Positions 1 to 8,768 of a DNA stretch of 64,000 nucleotides are shown piece after piece (within the stretch, counting starts at the first letter, position 1; each line of letters begins with the position of its first letter). The notes beneath the pieces are model-generated. The model saw nothing but the letters and a program-made list of their open reading frames with translations. It made no database searches and was not told the DNA's origin. The position numbers and the translations under genes are program-made. Origin of the DNA: an uncultured Verrucomicrobia subdivision 3 bacterium (GTDB lineage: Bacteria > Verrucomicrobiota > Verrucomicrobiia > Limisphaerales > UBA11358). The stretch spans positions 55,684-119,683 of the forward strand of contig CAIXUZ010000012.1 of NCBI GenBank assembly GCA_903922735.1, in the 5' to 3' direction.

Positions 1-1
1 C

Positions 2-2083
2 ACCGTGGGCTGGTCGGCTGATGGTGCGTCGCCTGCCGATGTTTCGTTCCTGTTGTCGGCCCCGGCGGGCAAGGCCGGCTTCGTGCGCGTGCAAGATGGG
101 CATCTCGTCCAGCCGGACGGCTCGCGGTTCCGTATCTGGGGCATCAACGCCACCGGCCGGGGCGCGCTGCCGGCCACGAACTCCGCGCCGGCCATTGCTG
201 CGGGTCTGGCCCGGCGGGGAATCAATTGCGTGCGGTTTCATTTTCTGGACACCACGTGGTCGTTGCTCGCCGCCAAGGCCGCGGACACGCGCGCGCTGGA
301 TCCGGACGCGCTGGCGCGGCTGGACCGGTTTGTCTTCGAATTGAAATCGCGCGGCATCTACGCGGACCTGAATCTGAATGTCTATCGCACCTACCAGCCG
401 GGCGACGGCGTGCGCGATTGCGAGTGGCTCGGGATCGGCAAGGGCGCGACCTATTTCGACGCGCGGCTCATCGAGTTGCAGCGCGAATATGCGCGGCAGC
501 TGCTCACGCACACCAATGCGCTGACCGGTCGCGCCTATCGCAATGAACCGGCCGTGGCGGTGATTGAGTTTGTGAACGAAAACTCGCTCGTCGAATCGTG
601 GTTGCAAAACCGGCTCCTCGGCCACCAGACCAATAAACCCAGCGGCACCTGGAACGACATCCCGCCCGGCTACGCGGCGGATTTGACGAAGCAGTTCAAC
701 GCCTGGCTCCCCGGTCATGTCGCCGCCGGCACGCTCGCCCGGTGGCGGCGGGATGCCGGTGTGGCGGCGGACGCGTCGCTCCCGCGCCTGCGCCAAGAGC
801 AATTCCGCACCGCCTCCCCGGAGCGCTTTCAGACCGAGGCTGCATTCTACATGGAGCTTGAAAGCAATTTCTTCCGCGGCATGGCGAAATTTCTTCGCGC
901 GGAAGTCGGCGCGCAGAGTCTGTTCATCGGCGACAGTGACCACGGGCACGGCGCTTCCGGCTACCCGTTGACGGCCTCCTTGGCGCAGCTCGACGTCGTG
1001 GACGGCCACGTTTACTGGCAGCACCCGAATTACCTCTCCGATCCCAAGACCGGCAAGCGCACCGGTTTCAGTATCGCCAATACTCCCATGGTGGATGATC
1101 CGCTCCACTCGAGTCCCGTGCAGCTCTCGCGCACCGCCGTGGCGGGCAGGCCTTACACGGTTTCCGAGGTGAATCATCCGTTCCCGAACGAGTTCGCCTG
1201 CGAAGGTGTGCCGGTGCTCGCCGCCTGCGCGGCGCTGCAGGATTGGGACGGGATCTTCTGGTACTCGCTGGCGCATGACGACGCGACCGCGCTGCCGGAC
1301 GAAATCCACGGCCACTTTGATTTGGCCAAAGATCCGGTGAAGATGAGTCAGCTTGCCGCCGGCGCGCTGATGTTCCTGCGCGGCGATGTTCAGCCGGCCC
1401 GGCGCGTGGTGACTCGCACCTACAGCCGCGAGCAAGTGTTGGAAAGCCTGCGCCTGCCGCGGGCGGAGGCGCCCTACTTCACGCCCGGCTTTCCGCTGGC
1501 GTTGCCGCTCACCCACGCCGTGCGCGTCGCGTCCTTCAACGGCCCGCCCACCGCCGGTTTCGAACCGCTGCCGACGAATTCGATTGCCTCTGATACCGGC
1601 GAAATGATCTGGAGTGCCGGTGGCAAAGGGACTGGTCTGGTCACCGTGGACACGCCGCGTTCGCAGGCGTTGATCGGCCACGTGGCGAAGCCAAGCTGTT
1701 CGACGAAAAACTTGCGCGCGGAAATCCAGACGCCGTTCTGCGCGCTCACCCTCGGCGCGCTCGATGCCCAGCCGATTTCCGCTTCCGGCAGATTGCTGCT
1801 CACCGTCACCGCGCGTGTCGCCAACTCCGGCATGGTGTGGAACGAAAAACGCACCTCGCTCGCGCAATGGGGTGTGGCACCCACCCGCATTGAGCCGGTT
1901 CAGGGAAAAATCATTCTCACTGGCTTGGATCCGGCGGGCGGAGTTCGTGCCCAGCCATTGGATGGGGCAGGGCAGCCACTCGGCCAAGTCATCGCATTGA
2001 CCAGGACCGCGGAAGGTTGGGTGCTGGAATTGGGGACGGTGGCCACCACTTCATTTGCCATCGCTGTCGATCGCCGGCCATAG
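2..2083 (+). CDS. GH5-like (clan GH-A) secreted glycoside hydrolase, 5' partial
   Basis: The reading frame is open to the left edge, and no signal peptide is visible, so the gene probably starts outside the window; a GTG at 5 is the first start-type codon. Numbering from that GTG, the segment around residues 33-48 (DGHLVQPDGSRFRIWGIN) is the usual entry into a cellulase-like TIM barrel. The likely acid/base is Glu192 in the NEN motif after EFV, and the likely nucleophile is Glu388 in SEVNHPF. After about residue 480 a beta-rich C-terminal part follows. Its sugar specificity cannot be read from sequence. It is the first gene of the plus-strand degradation locus, ending 29 bases before the beta-helix protein at 2113. 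Clan-level assignment is fairly firm; the exact GH family is not. Confidence 0.75.
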   Translation, partial: TVGWSADGASPADVSFLLSAPAGKAGFVRVQDGHLVQPDGSRFRIWGINATGRGALPATNSAPAIAAGLARRGINCVRFHFLDTTWSLLAAKAADTRALDPDALARLDRFVFELKSRGIYADLNLNVYRTYQPGDGVRDCEWLGIGKGATYFDARLIELQREYARQLLTHTNALTGRAYRNEPAVAVIEFVNENSLVESWLQNRLLGHQTNKPSGTWNDIPPGYAADLTKQFNAWLPGHVAAGTLARWRRDAGVAADASLPRLRQEQFRTASPERFQTEAAFYMELESNFFRGMAKFLRAEVGAQSLFIGDSDHGHGASGYPLTASLAQLDVVDGHVYWQHPNYLSDPKTGKRTGFSIANTPMVDDPLHSSPVQLSRTAVAGRPYTVSEVNHPFPNEFACEGVPVLAACAALQDWDGIFWYSLAHDDATALPDEIHGHFDLAKDPVKMSQLAAGALMFLRGDVQPARRVVTRTYSREQVLESLRLPRAEAPYFTPGFPLALPLTHAVRVASFNGPPTAGFEPLPTNSIASDTGEMIWSAGGKGTGLVTVDTPRSQALIGHVAKPSCSTKNLRAEIQTPFCALTLGALDAQPISASGRLLLTVTARVANSGMVWNEKRTSLAQWGVAPTRIEPVQGKIILTGLDPAGGVRAQPLDGAGQPLGQVIALTRTAEGWVLELGTVATTSFAIAVDRRP

Positions 2084-2112
2084 TTCAAACGAATTTAATT
2101 TTTTACGTCACC

Positions 2113-4215
2113 ATGAACCCAACCATCAACCGCATCATCGTGAGCGCGCTGGCGCTCGTCACCACTGTTGCCACGGCCACTGACTTTTATGTCGCACCGA
2201 ACGGCAGCGATGCCAATTCCGGCACGCAGGCCAAACCGTTTGCCACCGTGGAGCGCGCTCGCGATGCCATCCGCGAGTTGAAAAAGGCCGGCCCGCTCAA
2301 GGAGGCGGTCACCGTGCGGCTGGATGGCGGCACTTATCCTCTGGCGCGGGAAGTGCGGTTCGGGCCGGAAGATTCCGGCATGGCAGCCTTTCCCATCACT
2401 TACACGACGTCGGGAACGGTGCCGGCGATTTTGGATGGCGGCAGCCGCATTACCGGTTGGAAGAAGCATGACGCCAAACTTTGGGTGGCCACTTTGCCAG
2501 AAGTGGCCAGCGGCAAGTGGTATTTCCGCCAGCTTTATGTGAACGGCCAGCAGCGCGTCCGCGCCCGCACGCCGAACGAGGGATTTCTGCGGGTGGCGGG
2601 CTGCCCGGAAGGCACCCCCAAGACGGCCGACTATCACAAGGCGTGCCAGAGTTTTCAGTTCAAGCCGGGCGATATTCGAGCCGACTGGAGCAACCTTCAG
2701 GATGTGGAAGTCATCGTCTATCATTTCTGGACGGATTCGCATTTGCCTATCAAGAGCGTGGACACCACGTCCAATCTCGTCACCTTTGCTCACAAGGCGG
2801 ACAAGACATTCACCGACGACTTCACCGAGGACGGCGCGCGTTACATCGTGGAAAATGTGTTCGAGACCCTGGATGCGCCGGGTGAATGGTATTTGAATCG
2901 CCGCACCGGCCAGCTCTTTTACTACCCAAAGCCCGGCGAAGACATGGCGAAGGTGGAGGTCGTCGCACCGTTCTCTCCCGCCTTCGTGCGATTGGAAGGT
3001 GACCCCGCCAATCGCCGTTTTGTCGAGTATCTGCGTTTTCAGAACCTGGCCTTTGCCTATTCGCGATTTGAGCTTCCGCCGGGCAATGCCAACTCCAGGC
3101 AGGGTTCCGCCACCGTGCCCGCCGCCATCAAGTTGAGCGGGGCGCGTTTCTGTTCATTTCAGCAATGCCGGATCTCCAATCTCGGCACCTTCGCGTTTGA
3201 TCTGATGAAGGGCTGTTCGGATATTCAGATTGCCGGCAATGAAATTGCTCATGTCGCGGCGGGCGGTGTCCGCGTGGACGGCGGCACGGAAAGTGAACCG
3301 CCGTGGGACCGCACCCGCAACAATCGCATCACCGACAACTGGCTGCATCATTACGGGCTGGATTATCCGTCCGCCGTGGGCGTGCTGCTGATGAATACCG
3401 AGGGCAATACGGTGGCGCATAACGAAATTGACCACGGCGGCTACACCGGCGTGTCGGTCGGCTGGGTGTGGGGCTACAAGCGCAGCGTGAGCCAGAACAA
3501 TCGCGTCGAGTTCAATCACATTCACCACATCGGCGGCGTGCTCTCGGACATGGGCGGCATCTACACGCTCGGCGTTGCGCCCGGCACGGTTATTCGCAAT
3601 AACCACATCCACGACGTGACCGCCAACCAATATGGCGGCTGGGGCATTTATCTCGATGAAGGCTCCACGCATCTGCTGGTGGAGAATAACGTGGTGCATG
3701 ACACCAAGTTCGCCCCGTTCAACATTCACTTCGCCCGGGAAGTCACCGTGCGGAACAATGTTTTTGCGCTCGGCAAACTGGAGCAGGTCAGCCGTGGCCG
3801 CGTCGAGCCGCACAAGAGCGTTTACTTCGAGAACAACATTGTTTACTGGCGCGAAGGTGAGTTGTTCAGCAAGAACTGGAAGGATGTGCCTTACACATTC
3901 TACTCCACTCCGCCCAAGGGCAAATCGAAAGGCACGAACACTGTGACCAGCACCTTCGATTGCGATTGGAACCTTTATTTCAACCCCGGACAGAAGCTTG
4001 AGGAAGTGAAGTTCACCAAGGACGCCACCTGGGCCGAATGGCGCCGGCGCGGCAAGGATGCGCATTCAAAATACTCCGACCCGCTGTTCGTCGCGCCGGA
4101 GCAGGGGGACTTCACCCTGAAACCCGGATCGCCGGCTCTCTCGCTGGGCTTCCAGCCCATCGATATCAGCCAGGTCGGCCCTCGCCTTAAGCCCAGGTTG
4201 ATTAACTCTCCCTAA
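2113..4215 (+). CDS. Secreted right-handed beta-helix protein, GH141-like
   Basis: A 700-residue protein. The ATG at 2113 is preferred over upstream in-frame codons because it opens directly into a signal peptide (MNPTINRIIVSALALV, cut near ATA-TDFY). The mature start DFYVAPNGSDANSGT, followed by PFATVERARDAIRE and VTVRLDGGTYPL, is the hallmark of parallel beta-helix carbohydrate enzymes. From about residue 330 to 610 there are repeated Asn-rich turns such as NRITDNWLHHYG and NNHIHDV, which form the helix ladder. The N-terminal layout resembles GH141 (known members act on alpha-L-fucosides or xylan) and related GH120-type proteins; the family is inferred, not proved. A GH141-type fucosidase would fit a fucosylated sulfated glycan, the substrate class suggested by the neighbours. 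Confidence 0.7.
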   Translation: MNPTINRIIVSALALVTTVATATDFYVAPNGSDANSGTQAKPFATVERARDAIRELKKAGPLKEAVTVRLDGGTYPLAREVRFGPEDSGMAAFPITYTTSGTVPAILDGGSRITGWKKHDAKLWVATLPEVASGKWYFRQLYVNGQQRVRARTPNEGFLRVAGCPEGTPKTADYHKACQSFQFKPGDIRADWSNLQDVEVIVYHFWTDSHLPIKSVDTTSNLVTFAHKADKTFTDDFTEDGARYIVENVFETLDAPGEWYLNRRTGQLFYYPKPGEDMAKVEVVAPFSPAFVRLEGDPANRRFVEYLRFQNLAFAYSRFELPPGNANSRQGSATVPAAIKLSGARFCSFQQCRISNLGTFAFDLMKGCSDIQIAGNEIAHVAAGGVRVDGGTESEPPWDRTRNNRITDNWLHHYGLDYPSAVGVLLMNTEGNTVAHNEIDHGGYTGVSVGWVWGYKRSVSQNNRVEFNHIHHIGGVLSDMGGIYTLGVAPGTVIRNNHIHDVTANQYGGWGIYLDEGSTHLLVENNVVHDTKFAPFNIHFAREVTVRNNVFALGKLEQVSRGRVEPHKSVYFENNIVYWREGELFSKNWKDVPYTFYSTPPKGKSKGTNTVTSTFDCDWNLYFNPGQKLEEVKFTKDATWAEWRRRGKDAHSKYSDPLFVAPEQGDFTLKPGSPALSLGFQPIDISQVGPRLKPRLINSP

Positions 4216-4297
4216 CGCCGGTCTGAAAATGACGCGGGTAACTGCGGCGAAGGATTCTGGTTGTGAGCAGGGCGGCGGAGTCGTAGCCTCCCCTCGC

Positions 4298-4324
4298 GTA
4301 GCGGCATCTCGGCCGAGCGCCGCC
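4298..4324. repeat. Dispersed GC-rich palindromic repeat, copy 1
   Basis: The segment begins GTAGCGGCATCTCGGC and contains the palindrome CTCGGCCGAG flanked by GGC/GCC-rich arms, so it can fold as a hairpin. A close copy, with a few substitutions and one base fewer, lies at 60780-60805. Repeats of this form are known to me as common intergenic elements in Verrucomicrobia, but the two-copy match in this window is the direct evidence. Confidence 0.6.
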
Positions 4325-4360
4325 TGGTAACGGTGGGGCGAGCGTCCCCGCGAGCAGGCC

Positions 4361-4624
4361 AACCACTTGGTTCAACGCCTCATCCACCCGACTGAATTAG
4401 CCAACCACCCGTCAGCATCCAGCAACCGAACGGTTATTAAAGACAACCGCTCGGTTGTATTCACCAACCACCCGATTCCTTTTCACAACCGCTTGGTTTC
4501 ATTTGCTAACCAGCCGGTTGACAGATACAACCAAGCGCTTTCTTTATACAACCAACCGATTGTCTTCTGCAACCGCATGGTTTGATTAAGCAACCAAGTG
4601 GTTATACTATACAACCAAGTGGTT
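4361..4624. repeat. Array of 13 AACCNNNNGGTT palindromes at exact 21-bp spacing
   Basis: Thirteen units start at 4361, 4382, 4403, 4424, 4445, 4466, 4487, 4508, 4529, 4550, 4571, 4592 and 4613, each exactly 21 bp from the last. Each unit is a 12-bp imperfect palindrome, left half AACC (12 of 13 exact, unit 2 reads ATCC) and right half GGTT (8 of 13 exact, others GACT, GTCA, GATT, GATT, GCTT), followed by a 9-bp spacer that differs from unit to unit. The period equals two helical turns, so all sites face the same side of the DNA. Read as protein it gives a seven-residue repeat (NRTVIKD, NRSVVFT, NHPIPFH), but a TGA at 4583 interrupts it. A DNA-level role or a simple satellite seems likelier than a gene. 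Confidence 0.9.
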
Positions 4625-4853
4625 GAAATCGGCTAAAACGTCAATTTCAAACCTAAAAGCATCAATAAACATCAGAAAAGCCTAAAAGAATGCGAAAAAC
4701 AGGCTAGAGCCGAAAGCTTCAGCCTTGGAATGGTTCATTCTCCCCCTTCGGGGGAAGGCCAGGATGAGAGGGCGCGGTTCATGGGAAGTAAACCGGTGGG
4801 GGCGAGCCACCCAGATTAATAACAAGTAAAACAAAGGCAAAGGAATGGTAAAG

Positions 4854-4891
4854 TTTTGGATGCTCTATCAAGGCATTACAACAATTAGCCC
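4854..4891. repeat. Dispersed repeat, copy 1
   Basis: The 18-mer TTTTGGATGCTCTATCAA is followed 25 bases after its first base by CAACAATT and then a GCCC-like run. The same 18-mer and CAACAATT, with identical spacing, occur at 60907-60939. The match spans two non-coding regions more than 56 kb apart, each of which also carries the GC-rich palindromic repeat upstream. Confidence 0.65.
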
Positions 4892-5248
4892 TCTGCCTGG
4901 TAAAGAAAAGTGTGACGTTAAAGTACGTGGACGGCTGGCACCTAGGTTATACCAGTTTCTAGTTTCAAATTTCCCAATTTCGGCTTGGTTGGGTTCCGCC
5001 TCAACCCTCAGCTCTTCCACCTTGGCGACCTTGGTATCTTGGCGGTTTATTTAAACCCAGTTTTCGCTTCCCACTTTGTAATCCGTGTGTCGTAGTCCCG
5101 CGGTCCAGCATGTGGCGGACAATTAACCATTTTTTGTTTTTGGAAATTTTTCTGGACCAATTCCCATCGTCAAACGCCGCGTACCACCCCGCTTCAGTTC
5201 TACCGCCGCTTGCCACCGGCATGATCTTCGGCCACCATCACCTCACCC

Positions 5249-6532
5249 ATGCGCCGCCACCTTTATCTCATACTGGCCCTCTCTGCTGCCATGTCCGTCA
5301 CCCACGCTGACGGTACAAATGCCAATCGTGTTGCCGCAGTCATGAACACCTCCGGCTGTGTCGCCTTCTGGGATTTCGTGAAACGCGAACCGGATGGTGC
5401 GCATCGTTTCACCGCGCACGTTCCGGCGGGCGCGACCAATGACTTCGCGCTCGATGCGGGCAATTATGTGAAGGACTACTGGGGCGAAGGTCGTGAGGCG
5501 GCGTATGCCGATTTTCCATTGCTTGGGCGCGGGCCGTTCGGTGACGCCATTCGTATCTGCAAGGAGACCGACGCCACGTTTCGTCCGTTTCTCTTCGTGC
5601 CGCGTGCGCGTTTGCAGGATTCGCCCATTGATATCAAGGGGACCAATAAGTCAGTCACGCTCGTCGTATGGGCCATTCGCGAGAGCGGCAATCACGCGCT
5701 GGCCGGCATCTGGCATGAGGGCACCGACTTGAAGCCGAAGGAAACGGCCGTCATCCGGAAGGTGGAGCGCGGCCAGCGTCAATACGCTCTCTTTGCGGGG
5801 TTGAACAAAATTGGCAGTGCGTGCGGCCATGTTTCCGAAAACGGCGCCGGTTCTTTCCTCTACAAATACGCCCTGCATAAATGCAACTCCGGCGATGTCT
5901 CGCCCGAGGTGCCTGCGGATTCGCCGGCCGAGGTGCTCGATGCCTCGTGGCAGTGTTTCGCCATGACTTTTGATGCCAATCGTCATGAAATCACCGGCTG
6001 GCTCAATGGCACAGACACCGCCCGCTGGCAGGAGAATGTGCGGAAAGCCATTCCTGCCATCCACAACGCCTGGTTGCAAGGCAGCCTGCGCCGCCAGCCC
6101 GGCGCGCAGCCCGGCGAAGATCCGAATTTCCCGAAAGATCAGTTTTACAATCCGCCCGAGGATCAACCCATCACCACCAAATTGATTAGCGAGACCGCTG
6201 ACGAGCGGGTGGAGTTGCAGGAATTCCGCTACACCCGAGTGAAAGTCACCCAGCGCAAAGCTACCGATGGCTCGTGGGCCGTCACCGGCCGGGACCTGGC
6301 CGATGTGCGGCTGAATCCTTGGTGGTATTCGCCCGACTCCATCTACACCCCCGCCAATGATGGCACCGGCGGTCCCTTCACCATCGGCCGCGTCATTCAC
6401 AGCGGAAAATCCGTCGGCTTCACCGGCTGGATCGGCGGCGTGGCGGTGTTCAATCGCGCGCTGTCGGCTCCGGAAATTCAACGGTTGTCTGAAGTCGGCC
6501 GCAGTGCCCCGATTTCTTTTCCGGCGCAGTAA
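5249..6532 (+). CDS. Secreted LamG/concanavalin-like lectin domain protein
   Basis: A 427-residue protein starting at an ATG that opens a signal peptide (MRRHLYLILALSAAMSVTHA). The mature part begins with a LamG-type beta-jelly-roll pattern: a segment ending in CVAFWDF, then VTLVVWAIRESGN, then a strand with WLNGTDTARW, and finally GFTGWIGGVAVFNRALS, the usual closing strand of LamG_3 domains. No catalytic motif is visible, so a carbohydrate-binding or surface role is the safest reading. It stands after the 1-kb repeat region, with only 24 bases to the DUF1080 gene, and so probably starts a transcription unit. A family-16-like hydrolase activity cannot be excluded. Confidence 0.7.
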   Translation: MRRHLYLILALSAAMSVTHADGTNANRVAAVMNTSGCVAFWDFVKREPDGAHRFTAHVPAGATNDFALDAGNYVKDYWGEGREAAYADFPLLGRGPFGDAIRICKETDATFRPFLFVPRARLQDSPIDIKGTNKSVTLVVWAIRESGNHALAGIWHEGTDLKPKETAVIRKVERGQRQYALFAGLNKIGSACGHVSENGAGSFLYKYALHKCNSGDVSPEVPADSPAEVLDASWQCFAMTFDANRHEITGWLNGTDTARWQENVRKAIPAIHNAWLQGSLRRQPGAQPGEDPNFPKDQFYNPPEDQPITTKLISETADERVELQEFRYTRVKVTQRKATDGSWAVTGRDLADVRLNPWWYSPDSIYTPANDGTGGPFTIGRVIHSGKSVGFTGWIGGVAVFNRALSAPEIQRLSEVGRSAPISFPAQ

Positions 6533-6556
6533 AACCCTTTTTCTATCATCAATCTC

Positions 6557-7300
6557 ATGAAACGATTTTTCATCACCACTTCCATCCTGCTATTGACTGC
6601 GGGTCTCTGCCAGGCGCAGGAGAAATCATCACCGTCAACGGCAACGAATACCGCTGCCATCCGCGCCTTTATTGATGATGAGGCTCCCGGCTGGCGCTCG
6701 CTGGTCGCGGCGGACTTCGCAAAAGTGAACAGTGCCGACGATACCTGGTCTTGGATGAACGGCGTGCTGCATTGCACGGGCCAGCCGATCAGTGTCATGC
6801 GCACGGCCAAGGAGTTTGGGAACTTCGAGATGGTCGTGGAATGGATGCACGAGAAGTCCGCCGGCAACTCCGGGGTCTTCGTGTGGGCCACGCCCGCCTC
6901 CATTGATAAACTCACCGTGGCGGGCAAGCCCGGCCTTCCGGATGGCATTGAGGTGCAGATTCTCGATCACGGTTACACCGACCTGATGAAAGCCAAGGGA
7001 GCCAAGACTGACTGGTTCGGCACCGATGGCGATGTCTTTCCCGTCCGCGTGAAGATGACCCCTTTCCCGCCATTGTCGCCCAACGGCACCCGCAGTTTTC
7101 CGCGCAAGCTTCTTTCCAAAGGCTATGGCGAATGGAACCACTACTACATTCGCGCCATCAACGGTGAATTGCGCCTCTGGGTGAACGGCGAGGAGGTTTC
7201 CGGCGGCACCGCCATCGACCCCGCTCGAGGTTATCTTTGTGTTGAAAGCGAAGGTTCGCCAATTCAATTCCGGAAATTGCGGGTACGCGAGCTGCCGTGA
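6557..7300 (+). CDS. Secreted DUF1080 (3-keto-disaccharide hydrolase-like) protein
   Basis: A 247-residue protein with signal peptide MKRFFITTSILLLTAGLCQA. The body matches the PF06439 pattern: WSWMNGVLHCTG, then NFEMVVEWMHEKSAGNSGVFVWA, GLPDGIEVQILDHGY, EWNHYYIRAINGELRLWVNGEEVSGG and a final GYLCVESEGSPIQFRKLRVRE strand. The family has a jelly-roll fold; some members hydrolyse 3-keto-glycosides, many are uncharacterised. Such genes often accompany Gfo/Idh/MocA oxidoreductases that make the 3-keto sugar; one such enzyme is encoded at 54374, far from this gene. It probably forms a unit with the LamG gene just upstream. Confidence 0.85.
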   Translation: MKRFFITTSILLLTAGLCQAQEKSSPSTATNTAAIRAFIDDEAPGWRSLVAADFAKVNSADDTWSWMNGVLHCTGQPISVMRTAKEFGNFEMVVEWMHEKSAGNSGVFVWATPASIDKLTVAGKPGLPDGIEVQILDHGYTDLMKAKGAKTDWFGTDGDVFPVRVKMTPFPPLSPNGTRSFPRKLLSKGYGEWNHYYIRAINGELRLWVNGEEVSGGTAIDPARGYLCVESEGSPIQFRKLRVRELP

Positions 7301-7431
7301 GTAGGTGCTGGGAAGCATTCAATCCCGGGCAATCCAGTTCCTTCGTGTGATCCACACCTGATTAAACAGGGTTGCCACCGGCCTTGATTGATTTGTAAAC
7401 TAAAAAAGACTTTTCCATATATGTTCCGAAC

Positions 7432-8649
7432 ATGAAAACCACCATCCCGCAAATTATTATGACTGCCCTCGCAATGACTGCCTGTTCCCAAGCGGCTGGC
7501 GCCACATTTGGCGACGACCTGGCGTTTCTCCAAAAACACACTCCGCTCATCGTGCTTAGCGATCCCGCCGGCCAGGCCAAGGTCGCCGTGGCGCCCGCCT
7601 GGCAGGGTCGCGTGATGACCAGTTCCGCCGGCGGCGACAGCGGCTTGAGCTACGGCTGGATCAACCGCGATCTCATTGCCAGCGGAAAACTTCAGCCGCA
7701 CATCAATGCCTTCGGCGGCGAAGACCGCTTTTGGCTGGGGCCAGAAGGCGGACAATTCTCCATCTTCTTCGCCAAGGGGGCGAAGTTCGAGTTGAGCGAT
7801 TGGTTCACGCCGGCGGCGATTGACACGATGCCGTATGAAGTCACTCAGCAGAGTCAGTCCTCGGCCACGTTCCGTGCGGGTTTTTCCCTGACGAATTTTT
7901 CTGGCACCCGTTTCGAGGTGGGCGTGGATCGGGCGGTGAATCTGCTCACCCCCAGGGAAACGGCGGCGAAGCTTGGCGTCAAAGTTGGCAAAGGGGTGAC
8001 GCTCGTCGCGTATGAAACGGTCAACAAAATCACCAACATCGGCGAGCTGCCGTGGGAGAATAAATCCGGCCTGCTTTCAGTGTGGATTTTAGGCATGTTC
8101 AATCCGTCGCCCGCCACCACCATTGTCGTGCCCATCAAGTCCGGCCCGGAATCGAAGCTGGGCGCCAAGGTCACTTCGGATTATTTTGGAACCGTGCCGG
8201 CAAGCCGGTTGGTGGTGAAGGACGAGGTGATTTTCTTTAGTGGCGACGGTGGATTTCGCAGCAAGATCGGCATCAATCCCCTGCGCAGTAAGGCGGTTTT
8301 GGGCAGCTATGATGCTACGGGCAAGGTGCTGACCATTGTGCAGTTCACGCAGCCCGAAGGCGTGACCGACTATGTGAATGCGCTCTGGAAGATTCAGGAT
8401 CAGCCGTTCAGCGGCGACGCGGCGAACAGTTACAACGACGGGCCCCCGGCTCCGGGCGTGAAACCGCTCGGGCCCTTCTATGAGCTGGAATCGTCCTCTC
8501 CGGCGGCGGCGCTCGCGCCGCGGCAGAGTTTGACCCATATCCACCGGACCTTCCATTTGAGCGGTTCGGAGGCATCGCTGGATGCGGTGGCCAAGTCGGT
8601 CTTGGGCGTCTCGCTGGCCGAAATTCAAGCGGCGCTTCCGAAATCGTGA
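7432..8649 (+). CDS. Secreted DUF6786 family protein
   Basis: A 405-residue protein with signal peptide MKTTIPQIIMTALAMTACSQAAGA. Conserved stretches typical of DUF6786 are FLQKHTPLIVLSD, KVAVAPAWQGRVMTSS, SYGWINRDLI and NAFGGEDRFWLGPEGGQFSIFFAKG. The family is usually found next to polysaccharide-degradation genes in Bacteroidota and Verrucomicrobiota; its reaction is unknown to me. The aldose-epimerase-like glycine-rich segment (FGGEDRFWLGPEGG) suggests a beta-supersandwich carbohydrate-binding fold, which is inference. A 131-base gap precedes the gene and 119 bases separate it from the first sulfatase. Confidence 0.75.
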   Translation: MKTTIPQIIMTALAMTACSQAAGATFGDDLAFLQKHTPLIVLSDPAGQAKVAVAPAWQGRVMTSSAGGDSGLSYGWINRDLIASGKLQPHINAFGGEDRFWLGPEGGQFSIFFAKGAKFELSDWFTPAAIDTMPYEVTQQSQSSATFRAGFSLTNFSGTRFEVGVDRAVNLLTPRETAAKLGVKVGKGVTLVAYETVNKITNIGELPWENKSGLLSVWILGMFNPSPATTIVVPIKSGPESKLGAKVTSDYFGTVPASRLVVKDEVIFFSGDGGFRSKIGINPLRSKAVLGSYDATGKVLTIVQFTQPEGVTDYVNALWKIQDQPFSGDAANSYNDGPPAPGVKPLGPFYELESSSPAAALAPRQSLTHIHRTFHLSGSEASLDAVAKSVLGVSLAEIQAALPKS

Positions 8650-8768
8650 CCGCTGACATTTTGTCGTTGTTTTCTGCGGGTGGTGTCTGGCCATCCTGAC
8701 ATAAAACTCATTGCGTGTTGGTGGAAAGTTGGCACTTTAATGTTCGACCCCAAACTGATTTTCACGCC

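Larger units (their letters stand above)
4216..5248. other. Non-coding region of about 1 kb with arrayed and dispersed repeats
   Basis: No credible gene lies between the beta-helix gene and the LamG gene. The region holds, in order, a GC-rich palindromic repeat (4298-4324), an array of 13 palindromes with 21-bp period (4361-4624), a perfect hairpin CCCCC-TTC-GGGGG (4742-4754) and a segment near 4854-4890 that recurs near 60907. Short open frames here (4845-5054 plus, 5001-5222 minus) have no start context, no homology I recognise and no coding bias. The same kinds of repeat reappear in the non-coding stretch 60017-61337. Confidence 0.7.

Noticed and set aside
4367..4585. Open frame of 72 codons with a seven-residue repeat
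   Set aside because: It is the 21-bp palindrome array read in one frame. The array continues through the stop, the spacers give unrelated residues, and there is no start context.
4361..4624. Possible CRISPR array
   Set aside because: Repeats of 12 bp with 9-bp spacers are far too short, and no cas gene is in the window.
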